Positions 1 to 5,837 of a DNA stretch of 6,940 bases are shown in pieces; the first letter of the stretch is position 1; the number at the start of each line of letters is the position of its first letter. Source of the DNA: Thermoleophilia bacterium (lineage in GTDB: Bacteria > Actinomycetota > Thermoleophilia > Miltoncostaeales > Miltoncostaeaceae); the NCBI GenBank assembly GCA_016463385.1, contig JAEMRL010000124.1:1-6940 (forward strand), written 5' to 3'. The notes beneath the pieces are model-generated. The model searched no databases. It worked only from the letters and a program-made list of their open reading frames with translations, and was not told where the DNA came from. The position numbers were made by a program, and so were the translations under genes.

Positions 1-1
1 C

Positions 2-25
2 CGGACGGTCGAGACGACCGGATGA
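2..25 (+). CDS. Possible 3' end of an upstream gene (partial)
   Basis: One frame is open from the window edge and ends in a TGA at 23-25, which overlaps the ATG of the next gene in an ATGA arrangement. Only seven codons are visible, with G or C at the third position in six of them. This would fit a translationally coupled upstream operon partner. A TlpA-like thioredoxin lipoprotein is often preceded by a CcdA-type membrane protein or another redox or cytochrome biogenesis gene, but nothing here identifies the product. The frame may also simply be open by chance in GC-rich DNA. Confidence 0.3.
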   Translation, partial: RTVETTG

Positions 26-549
26 GGACCGTCGGCCGGGCTGCCCGCGCGGTGGCGGTCCTCATGCTCCTGACGGCCACGGTAGCCTGCGGATCGACGG
101 GCGAGCCCGCGGCGCGAGAGGCCGCCTACGAGGCGCGCCTCGACGACGGGGCCGCCGTCACGGCAGTGAGCCTGCGGGGCGCGCCCGCGCTCCTCTCGAC
201 GTGGGCCACGTGGTGCGCGGAGTGCAAGGGCGAGCTTCCCGGCCTCGAAACGCTCTGGCGTGGGCGCCGGGACGAGGGTCTCCAGGTTGTCGCGGTCAAC
301 GTCGACGGGCACGGGATCGACCGTGGCGTGAAAGCCATGATCCGGGACTTCGGCCTGACGATGCCGGTCTGGCGGGATCCGGACAACAACTTCGCGGCGT
401 CGTTCTCCACAGTCGGTGTCCCGACGACGGTCCTACTCGATGCCGGCGGACGCGTGGTGCGAACCTGGTTCGGTCCCACGGACTTCGAAGGTTCCGACGT
501 CGCAGGCGAGGTGGACGCCGCCCTCACGACCGGGCCGACGTCCCGCTGA
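22..549 (+). CDS. TlpA/ResA-like thioredoxin-fold lipoprotein
   Basis: The predicted 175-residue protein is a membrane-anchored extracytoplasmic thiol-disulfide oxidoreductase of the TlpA/ResA/DsbE type. The N-terminus is a short basic stretch (residues 1-10), then a hydrophobic segment (11-20), then a lipobox-like TVAC with the lipidated Cys at 23. The -3 position is Thr rather than the usual Leu, so the lipobox is imperfect. The thioredoxin fold follows from about residue 40. Its active site is WCAEC (Cys65 and Cys68) after a beta strand, and the cis-proline loop VGVPTT places Pro134 beside it. Such proteins usually reduce disulfides in apocytochromes or in other exported proteins. The ATG at 22 is chosen because it gives a complete signal peptide, although the frame is open to the window edge. 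It probably sits at the end of an operon, because a terminator follows. The exact substrate cannot be told; a general redoxin/AhpC-TSA-like annotation would also be acceptable. Confidence 0.85.
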   Translation: MRTVGRAARAVAVLMLLTATVACGSTGEPAAREAAYEARLDDGAAVTAVSLRGAPALLSTWATWCAECKGELPGLETLWRGRRDEGLQVVAVNVDGHGIDRGVKAMIRDFGLTMPVWRDPDNNFAASFSTVGVPTTVLLDAGGRVVRTWFGPTDFEGSDVAGEVDAALTTGPTSR

Positions 550-582
550 GGCATCACGCGCAGGTGCCCTCCCCCTGAACGG

Positions 583-611
583 CGACGGCCCCCGGCAGGC
601 GGGGGCCGTCG
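583..611. terminator. Bidirectional hairpin terminator between convergent genes
   Basis: A perfect 12-bp inverted repeat (583-594 with 600-611, core GACGGCCCCC/GGGGGCCGTC) has a 5-nt loop. It lies in the 89-bp gap between the stop of the thioredoxin lipoprotein gene and the stop of the MMPL gene, which converge here. There is no clear T-tract on either side, as is common for terminators in high-GC Actinobacteria. Confidence 0.75.
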
Positions 612-638
612 TACGGACGGGTCTCACGCGCCCTCGGC

Positions 639-2834
639 CTACCGCTCGGCGGGCGCGGGGGCGCCCTCGATGTCGAACGACGGCAGCACGCGGTCGAGGC
701 GGCGGGGCATCCACCAGTTGGCGTCGCCGAGCAGCGACATGGTCGCGGGCAGCAGGACCATGCGGACGATCGTGACGTCCACCAGGATCGCCGTCGCGAG
801 GCCGAGGCCGAACATCTTGGCCGTCGGGTCGTCGCCGATCACGAAGCCGAGGAACACCGCGATCATGATCAGGGCCGCCGAGGTGATGACGCGGGCGGTC
901 CCGGCGAGGCCCTCGATCACAGCCGCGTGGTTGTCGCCGGTCGCCCGGTAGGCCTCGCGGATCCGCGAGATCAGGAAGACCTCGTAGTCCATGGACAGCC
1001 CGAAGAGGATGGCGAACATGAACATGGGGACGAAGGAGATGATCGGCACGGTGCTCTCCAGGCCGATCAGCTCCTTGCCCCAGCCCCACTGGAACACCAT
1101 GACGAGGACCCCGTAGGCCGCACCGACGCTCAGCAGGTTGAGCAACGCCGCCTTCAGCGGGACCAGGATCGAGCGGAAGACCAGGGTCAGCAGCGCGACC
1201 GACAGGAGGATCACGGTGCCGATGAAGAAGGGCATCCGGTCGCTCACCTGGTCGGCCACGTCGGCCATGGTCGCCGTCCCGCCGCCGACGTGTGCCAGGG
1301 CCGCCCTCCCCGCGAGCGCGGCCGGCAGCACCTCTGCCCGCAGGCGGTCGATCGTGTCGATGGTCGCCGTGTCCTGGGGCGAGGTGGTGGGGTAGGCGAC
1401 GAGGGTCGCGACACCGGCGCGGGCATCGATCTCGGGACGCGAGACCGATGCGATGCCCGGGTCGGCGCCGATGGCGCGGGCGAGAGGCGCGACGGCGCCC
1501 GGATCCCGGGAGGTGTCCACCGCGATCAGCAGCGGGCCGTTGGCCCCGGGGCCGAAGCCCCCGGCGACGAGGTCGTAGGCCTGGCGCTCGGTGCGGACCT
1601 GCGGGAGCGTCCCCTCGTCGGGGTTGCCGAGGCGCAGCGCCAGCACCGGCGCCGCCATGATCAGCAGGACGAGGGTCGCGCCGACGGCGTACGAGACGGC
1701 GTGGTCGGCGACGTGCCGGCCCCAGCGCGTCCAGCGCACTCCGACCCGCCCGCCGCCGTCACCCGCCGCCGCGGCGCGGCGCGGGACGCCCAGCCGGTTG
1801 ATCCAGTGCCCGGCGAGGCCGAGCAGGGCGGGCACCAGGGTGATCGAGCCGATCACCATGATCAGGACGATGACCGAGGTGGCGATGCCCGCCGCGGTGA
1901 GGGCCGGGACGCCGGCGACGCCGAGGCCGAGGATCGCGATGACGACGGTCCCCCCGGCGAACACCACCGCCTGCCCGGCCGTGGCGACCGCGTGGCCCAC
2001 CGACTCCTCGATGCCGAGCCCCCGGGCCAGGTTCTCGCGGTGGCGCGTCACGAGCAGCAGCGCGTAGTCGATGCCGACGCCGAGGCCGACCATGGCGGCC
2101 AGCTGGGGCGCCCAGCCGGGGATGTCGATGAGGTGGTCGATCAGCGGCATCAGGCTGATCCCGACCGCGAGCCCGAAGAGCGCCATCCCGATCGGCAGGC
2201 CGGTGGCGATCAGCGACCCGAAGGCGATCAGCAGGATGACGACCGCCGCGATCACGCCGACCAGCTCGCCGAGGCCGGCGGCGGGCTCGGCGAACTGCGC
2301 GTGGAGGTCGCCGTTCGCCTCGATGCGCAGCGGCGAGCCCTCCCGCGCGTCGGCGAGGGCGGCCTCGAGCGCGTCGAGGTCGCGTGTGCTCAGCTCCTCC
2401 ATCGCCGGGTACTGCAGGCGGATCACCGCGACCCGGCCGTCGGCCGAGATCAGCCGGTCGCCGACGGCCCGCCCCCGGTCGGCTTCCAGGACGGCCGCCG
2501 GATCCCCGGCGGCGAGGACGGTCGGCAGGCCGGCCACCGCTCCGCGGAGATCCGCGAGCGCGTCCCGGGCCTCGGCGGATCCGAAGAAGGTCGCGCCGTC
2601 GCGCGGGCTCGCGACCACCTGCGCGGTCAGCCCGCCGCGATCCGACCCGGCGGCCGCCAGAAGGTCGGTCGCCTTCTGGGAGTCGCGGCCCGGAACACCG
2701 AACGTGTCCTCGAGCTGCTGCCCCACCGCGCCGGACGCCCCGATCACGAGCACCGCCGCCACGAGCCAGAGGCCGATCACCCGCCACGGCCGGCGGGCCG
2801 CGTAGCGGCCGAGTCGGTTCAGAGCGTTCGTCAT
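639..2834 (-). CDS. MMPL family RND-type membrane transporter
   Basis: The predicted 731-residue polytopic inner-membrane protein belongs to the MMPL branch of the RND superfamily, which exports lipids, antibiotics or other hydrophobic compounds using the proton gradient. TM1 lies at about residues 17-37. An extracytoplasmic domain (about 38-187) follows, then a bundle of five helices (about 188-345). A cytoplasmic linker and TM7 (about 382-400), a second extracytoplasmic domain (about 401-533) and a second helical bundle (about 534-703) complete the two-repeat layout. Both halves carry the family motif with an Asp-Tyr pair: GVGIDY (Asp256) and GLSMDY (Asp616), each followed by an Arg-rich stretch (TRHRE, SRIRE). 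The length is typical of the shorter actinobacterial MMPL proteins. The start is supported by a GGAGGA ribosome binding site (complement of 2841-2846), 6 nt before the ATG. It is transcribed divergently from a two-component system that may control it. The substrate is unknown. Confidence 0.93.
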   Translation of the reverse strand: MTNALNRLGRYAARRPWRVIGLWLVAAVLVIGASGAVGQQLEDTFGVPGRDSQKATDLLAAAGSDRGGLTAQVVASPRDGATFFGSAEARDALADLRGAVAGLPTVLAAGDPAAVLEADRGRAVGDRLISADGRVAVIRLQYPAMEELSTRDLDALEAALADAREGSPLRIEANGDLHAQFAEPAAGLGELVGVIAAVVILLIAFGSLIATGLPIGMALFGLAVGISLMPLIDHLIDIPGWAPQLAAMVGLGVGIDYALLLVTRHRENLARGLGIEESVGHAVATAGQAVVFAGGTVVIAILGLGVAGVPALTAAGIATSVIVLIMVIGSITLVPALLGLAGHWINRLGVPRRAAAAGDGGGRVGVRWTRWGRHVADHAVSYAVGATLVLLIMAAPVLALRLGNPDEGTLPQVRTERQAYDLVAGGFGPGANGPLLIAVDTSRDPGAVAPLARAIGADPGIASVSRPEIDARAGVATLVAYPTTSPQDTATIDTIDRLRAEVLPAALAGRAALAHVGGGTATMADVADQVSDRMPFFIGTVILLSVALLTLVFRSILVPLKAALLNLLSVGAAYGVLVMVFQWGWGKELIGLESTVPIISFVPMFMFAILFGLSMDYEVFLISRIREAYRATGDNHAAVIEGLAGTARVITSAALIMIAVFLGFVIGDDPTAKMFGLGLATAILVDVTIVRMVLLPATMSLLGDANWWMPRRLDRVLPSFDIEGAPAPAER

Positions 2835-2840
2835 GGTGTG

Positions 2841-2846
2841 TCCTCC
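2841..2846 (-). promoter_or_regulatory. Ribosome binding site of the MMPL gene
   Basis: The minus strand reads GGAGGA with 6 nt before the ATG at 2834. This strong Shine-Dalgarno site fixes the start codon. It contrasts with the divergent kinase gene, which has none. Confidence 0.8.
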
Positions 2847-2874
2847 GGTGGGCCCCGCCGCGGGCCGCAGGGGC

Positions 2875-2917
2875 CCGGAGACGGGGGGTGGTCGATGTCA
2901 CGACCACCGTCTCCCGG
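2875..2917. repeat. Interrupted inverted repeat in the divergent MMPL/kinase gap
   Basis: An inner perfect 8-bp repeat (GGTGGTCG at 2887-2894 with CGACCACC at 2901-2908, 6-nt spacer) continues outward into a second 6-bp pairing (2877-2882 with 2909-2914). An unpaired run of four G at 2883-2886 separates the two. The outermost 2875-2876 can also pair with 2916-2917 across a one-base bulge. It lies 40-80 bp upstream of the MMPL start, where an operator or a leader hairpin for that gene would be expected. It could bind the neighbouring response regulator, but that is inference. Confidence 0.5.
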
Positions 2918-2958
2918 ACCCCGTGCCGCGCACATCGGAAGTCCGGCCGGAATCGCAC

Positions 2959-2998
2959 CGGCCGATGGGCGGAGACCGGCCTCGTCCTTTCGGCCGAT
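2959..2998. repeat. Two CGGCCGAT direct repeats upstream of the kinase promoter
   Basis: The 8-mer CGGCCGAT occurs at 2959-2966 and again at 2991-2998, a spacing of 32 bp or about three helical turns. The second copy touches the proposed -35 element of the kinase promoter. The core CGGCCG is itself palindromic and common in GC-rich DNA, so this is only a weak candidate for a regulator site. Confidence 0.25.
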
Positions 2999-3032
2999 TC
3001 ACCCACCGGCCCGGGTTCTCTACGGTTGGCCC
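2998..3032 (+). promoter_or_regulatory. Leaderless promoter of the histidine kinase gene
   Basis: A -10 element TACGGT (3021-3026) fits the actinobacterial TANNNT pattern. A weak -35 element TTCACC (2998-3003) lies 17 bp upstream. Only 6 nt separate the -10 box from the GTG at 3033, so transcription should begin at or next to the start codon. TACGGT contains the only TA step in the gap between the two divergent genes. There is no Shine-Dalgarno sequence before the GTG, which agrees with a leaderless mRNA. Confidence 0.6.
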
Positions 3033-4178
3033 GTGTTCACCGACGCCATCCGCTCCGTGTGGGCCGAGCCGCGGGCCGCGGGAGCGCCGGCGCGCGTCTG
3101 GCGTGACTGGGCGCTCGTATGCGTGGCGGTGCCGGCGGTCGTCGTCGAGGGGATCCTCCGCGACGACCTGGCCTGGCGCGCTCTGTCGGTCGCGCTCGGC
3201 GTCGCGCTCGTCGCCACGCTCCTGTGGCGGCGCACGCAGCCTCTCGCCGCCGTGGCCGTCGCGTTCGGCTCCGTCGTCACCATGGACGTCGTCGCGATCG
3301 CGAGCGGCGTCGAGTGGGTCGGCCTCGACTCCATGGTGTACCTGCTGCTCCTGCCCTACGCGCTGTTCCGCTGGGGGGCGGGCCGCGAGGCCGTCATCGG
3401 CCTGGCGATCATGTTCGTCGCCGCGGGCCTCAGCGTCTCCGACGACTCCAACACGGCCGGGGACGTGGCGGGTGGCTTCCTGGTCCTCCTGTTCGCGGCC
3501 GCACTGGGAGCGGTGGCCCGGTACCAGGAGACCTCCCGGCTGCGCGAGATGGAGCACGTCGCGCTCCGCGAGCGCGAGCAGCTGGCGCGCGAGCTGCACG
3601 ACACCGTCGCCCACCACGTCTCGGCCATCGCCGTCCAGGCCCAGGCCGGCCGCGCGCTCGCCGCCACCCGCCCCGACGCCGCGCTGGCCGTGCTCGAGAC
3701 GATCGAGGAGGAGGCGTCGCGCACCCTCTCGGAGATGCGGACCATGGTGGGCATCCTGCGGACCGGCCAGGAGGCCGACCTCTCCCCGCTGCCGGGCGTC
3801 GCCGACATCGCACGGCTCGCCCGCCCGATCGGGGACGGGCCGCGGATCGAGGTGGAGCTCTCGGGCGACCTCGACGGCCTGCGGCCCTCCGTGGACACCG
3901 CCCTCTACCGGCTGGCGCAGGAGTCGGTGACCAACGCCGTGCGTCACGCCCGCCGGGCTACGCGCATCGAGATCCGGGTCCGGGGCGACCGTGACCACAT
4001 CCGGCTGACGGTCCACGACGACGGCGAGGCCGGAGGGCCCGCCGCAGGCACGGGCTACGGACTGGCCGGCATGGGCGAGCGGGCCGCCCTGCTCGGGGGC
4101 ACCTTCGCGGCCGGCCCCGGCCGCGAGACGGGCTGGACGGTCGACGCCGTCCTGCCCCGGGCCGGCGCCGGCCGATGA
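3033..4178 (+). CDS. Sensor histidine kinase, DesK/NarL type (HisKA_3)
   Basis: The predicted 381-residue membrane sensor kinase autophosphorylates and passes the phosphate to the response regulator encoded just downstream. The N-terminal part has about six hydrophobic segments (about residues 26-42, 50-65, 70-90, 99-115, 119-135 and 146-162) with short loops and no large extracytoplasmic domain. It therefore probably senses something within or at the membrane. A short coiled linker leads to the HisKA_3 dimerisation domain with the H-box ELHDTVAHHVS (His189 is the phosphorylation site). The HATPase_c domain has the N-box Asn301 (TNAVRHA), a DDGE G1 motif (329-332) and GYGLAGMGER as G2 (341-350). 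The GTG at 3033 is chosen because third codon positions become almost all G/C exactly there, while the longer in-frame extension (ATG at 2895) has many A/T third positions. The stop overlaps the next start (ATGA). Confidence 0.93.
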   Translation: MFTDAIRSVWAEPRAAGAPARVWRDWALVCVAVPAVVVEGILRDDLAWRALSVALGVALVATLLWRRTQPLAAVAVAFGSVVTMDVVAIASGVEWVGLDSMVYLLLLPYALFRWGAGREAVIGLAIMFVAAGLSVSDDSNTAGDVAGGFLVLLFAAALGAVARYQETSRLREMEHVALREREQLARELHDTVAHHVSAIAVQAQAGRALAATRPDAALAVLETIEEEASRTLSEMRTMVGILRTGQEADLSPLPGVADIARLARPIGDGPRIEVELSGDLDGLRPSVDTALYRLAQESVTNAVRHARRATRIEIRVRGDRDHIRLTVHDDGEAGGPAAGTGYGLAGMGERAALLGGTFAAGPGRETGWTVDAVLPRAGAGR

Positions 4179-4831
4179 CGATCCGGGTGATGATCGCCGA
4201 CGATCAGGACATCGTCCGGGCGGGCCTGCGGATGATCCTCGACGCCCAGCCCGGCATCGAGGTGGTCGGCGAGGCCGCCGACGGGCTGCGGGCCGTGGCC
4301 CTCGCCCGCGAGCTCCGCCCGGACGTGTGCCTCCTCGACATCCGCATGCCCGAGCTGGACGGCATCGAGGCGACCCGCCGCCTGGCGGGACCGGACGTCG
4401 ACGACCCGCTGGCCGTCGTCGTCATCACCACCTTCGACCTCGACGAGTACGTCCACGGCGCCCTGAAGGCCGGGGCGCGCGGCTTCCTTCTGAAGGACGC
4501 GGGTCCCGACCTGCTGGCCCAGGCGGTCCGGGCGGCGGCCGCCGGCGACGCGCTGATCGCTCCGAGCGTGACCGCCCGCCTGCTCGCCACGTTCGCCGAC
4601 CTTCGCTCCGCGGAGCCACCTGCGCAGCCCCTCGAGCCGCTGACCGACCGCGAGGAGGAGGTCGTCCTCGCGGTGGCCGCGGGTCGCACGAACGCGGAGA
4701 TCGCCGACGCCCTCCACATCAGCCTCAGCACCACCAAGACGCATCTCGCCGCGGTGATGCGCAAGCTCGGCGCGCGTAACCGCGTCGAGATCGCCATGTG
4801 GGCGCACGAGACCCGGCGCGTCACCACCTGA
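4175..4831 (+). CDS. LuxR/NarL-type response regulator
   Basis: The predicted 218-residue cytoplasmic DNA-binding protein is the partner of the kinase, whose stop codon it overlaps by 4 bp (ATGA, so probably translated by coupling; no Shine-Dalgarno is visible). The receiver domain (about 3-120) has the acidic pair Asp9/Asp10, the phosphoacceptor Asp55 (CLLDIRMPE), the switch Thr85 or Thr86 and the conserved Lys107. A linker (about 141-153) leads to a LuxR-type helix-turn-helix (about 154-215). This contains LTDREEEVV, NAEIADALHIS and TTKTHLAAVMRKLGARNRVE, the standard pattern for tetra-helical NarL/FixJ output domains. All key residues are present and the length is typical. The divergent MMPL gene and the kinase-regulator operon itself are the natural targets. 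Confidence 0.95.
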   Translation: MTIRVMIADDQDIVRAGLRMILDAQPGIEVVGEAADGLRAVALARELRPDVCLLDIRMPELDGIEATRRLAGPDVDDPLAVVVITTFDLDEYVHGALKAGARGFLLKDAGPDLLAQAVRAAAAGDALIAPSVTARLLATFADLRSAEPPAQPLEPLTDREEEVVLAVAAGRTNAEIADALHISLSTTKTHLAAVMRKLGARNRVEIAMWAHETRRVTT

Positions 4832-4833
4832 TC

Positions 4834-4855
4834 CCGCGACGGGCCGTCTACGCGG
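4834..4855. terminator. Weak hairpin between the converging regulator and methyltransferase genes
   Basis: Only 16 bp separate the two convergent stop codons. A compact imperfect hairpin (CCGC at 4834-4837 with GCGG at 4852-4855, enclosing GACGG/CCGTC with a bulge) spans this gap and the stop codon of the methyltransferase. It has no T-tract and a very tight loop, so it is a poor terminator and transcripts of the two genes probably overlap. Confidence 0.2.
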
Positions 4856-5717
4856 TCCCGGCGCCGACCAGCATCTCGCAGGGCCCGGTGAACGCGCCGC
4901 CGGTCTCGAACGGCCGCAGGGCCTCCTCGATCTCGGCCCAGACCTCTGCCTGCTCGGCCTCGGTGAGCCCCGCCATCATCTGGTGGAGGGCCCCGAACGA
5001 CTCACGCTCGAACCGGACGCATTCGGCCGCGCTCGGGAGGCGGACCGGCGACGGCACCCGGCGGACGTGGATGTCCCGCAGGCCGGCACGGGCGAACAGG
5101 GACTCGATGGCGCCGTCCGCGCCGAGGGAGAACGGACCGGGCTGCCCCGGCAGGGGCGCGGGGAGCCCCGCCCGCGCGCGGATGATCCCCACAGGGATCG
5201 AGAAGAACGGATTGCGATCGGGGGTCGAGTAGACGACCGCGGCGACCCGCCCACCGGGCGCGAGGGCGCGGCGCATCCCGGCCACCGCCCGGAGCTGATC
5301 CGGGAAGTAGATGAGACCGACGCGGCTGATCGCGGCATCGAACGACGCCGGCGGCAGCGCGTCGAGGGCCTCGCCGTCGAGCTCGCGGACCTCGACGTTC
5401 GTCAGCCCGGCCGCCTCGGCGTCGGCCGCCGCGCGTTCGAGCAGCGCCGGGGCGAGGTCGGTCGCGAGGACGTGGCCGCCCGGCAGGACACGGCGCGCGG
5501 CCGTGATCGACTGCTCGCCGGCCCCCGCCGCCACGTCGAGGACGCGGGAGCCCGGGCCGACGGAGGCCAGCTCGAGCATCGCCTCGGTGGCGTCGCCGAG
5601 CCAGCTCCCCACGGTCGGGCCCCAGCGGTGCCAGGCCTCGGCCGCGTCCTGCCATTGGGCGCGGGTCGTCGCTTTGAACGCGGCGCCGTCGAAGATCGGT
5701 TTCGTCGTGGTGCTCAT
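4848..5717 (-). CDS. Class I SAM-dependent methyltransferase (UbiE/Methyltransf_11-like)
   Basis: The predicted 289-residue soluble enzyme moves a methyl group from S-adenosylmethionine to an unknown acceptor. Motif I for SAM binding is VLDVAAGAGEQ (about 59-69), with the acidic residue ending the second strand in ATDLAP (Asp87). Motif II-like RELDGEAL (111-118) follows, then DAAISRVGLIYFPD (127-140) and the ALAPGGR loop (151-157) that is typical of UbiE-like and Methyltransf_11/25 families. The N-terminal 40 residues resemble a substrate lid (AEAWHRWGP). The C-terminal third (about 165-289) is a variable acceptor region. The ATG at 5717 has a GAGG ribosome binding site on the minus strand (5726-5729), 8 nt upstream. 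The gene is divergent from the HxlR-type regulator, which may control it. The substrate is not identifiable; small molecules such as quinone precursors, lipids or xenobiotics are all possible. Confidence 0.9.
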   Translation of the reverse strand: MSTTTKPIFDGAAFKATTRAQWQDAAEAWHRWGPTVGSWLGDATEAMLELASVGPGSRVLDVAAGAGEQSITAARRVLPGGHVLATDLAPALLERAAADAEAAGLTNVEVRELDGEALDALPPASFDAAISRVGLIYFPDQLRAVAGMRRALAPGGRVAAVVYSTPDRNPFFSIPVGIIRARAGLPAPLPGQPGPFSLGADGAIESLFARAGLRDIHVRRVPSPVRLPSAAECVRFERESFGALHQMMAGLTEAEQAEVWAEIEEALRPFETGGAFTGPCEMLVGAGTA

Positions 5718-5788
5718 GGCGTCAACCTCGCTGAGTCGTCGGTTCCTGACCCGTCGAGGGTTCCGCGGGCCGGGGTGCGCCCTCAAGT

Positions 5789-5804
5789 CCAGTTTCTGAA
5801 CTGG
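5789..5804. promoter_or_regulatory. Palindromic candidate operator for the HxlR-type regulator
   Basis: CCAGTT and AACTGG form a perfect 6-bp inverted repeat with a 4-bp spacer (TCTG). The site is relatively AT-rich inside a very GC-rich gap and lies between the divergent methyltransferase and regulator genes. It covers about -49 to -34 relative to the predicted regulator transcription start. Such a position suits autorepression and control of the divergent gene, as is usual for HxlR-family dimers. Binding is inferred, not shown. Confidence 0.5.
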
Positions 5805-5825
5805 CGCCGCCTCCGCGGGTCGGAG

Positions 5826-5837
5826 TACCGTCGTCCG
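5826..5837 (+). promoter_or_regulatory. Leaderless promoter of the HxlR-type regulator gene
   Basis: A -10 element TACCGT (5826-5831) of TANNNT type is followed by exactly 6 nt and then the ATG at 5838, so the transcript should start at the ATG. No convincing -35 hexamer is seen; the palindrome at 5789-5804 ends where one would begin. There is no Shine-Dalgarno sequence. The spacing equals that before the histidine kinase gene. Confidence 0.55.

Noticed and set aside
1759..3006. 415-residue - strand frame overlapping the MMPL gene
   Set aside because: It is extremely Arg/Pro/Gly-rich and out of frame with the MMPL protein, whose motifs are intact; a shadow frame.
927..3032. Very long + strand open frame running antisense through the MMPL gene into the kinase
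   Set aside because: The peptide is Asp/Arg/Gly/His-rich with no family resemblance, it lies opposite a well-supported transporter, and third-position G/C becomes coding-like only from the GTG at 3033. It is a GC-rich shadow frame; only 3033-4178 is a gene.
2895..3032. Alternative kinase start at the in-frame ATG at 2895
   Set aside because: The extra codons often end in A or T, unlike the gene body, and the region carries the palindrome and the promoter.
4983..5837. Upstream extension of the HxlR-type frame across the methyltransferase gene
   Set aside because: It is antisense to a clear methyltransferase, low in complexity and ends exactly where the HxlR signature begins; the promoter and ATG at 5826-5840 explain the real start.
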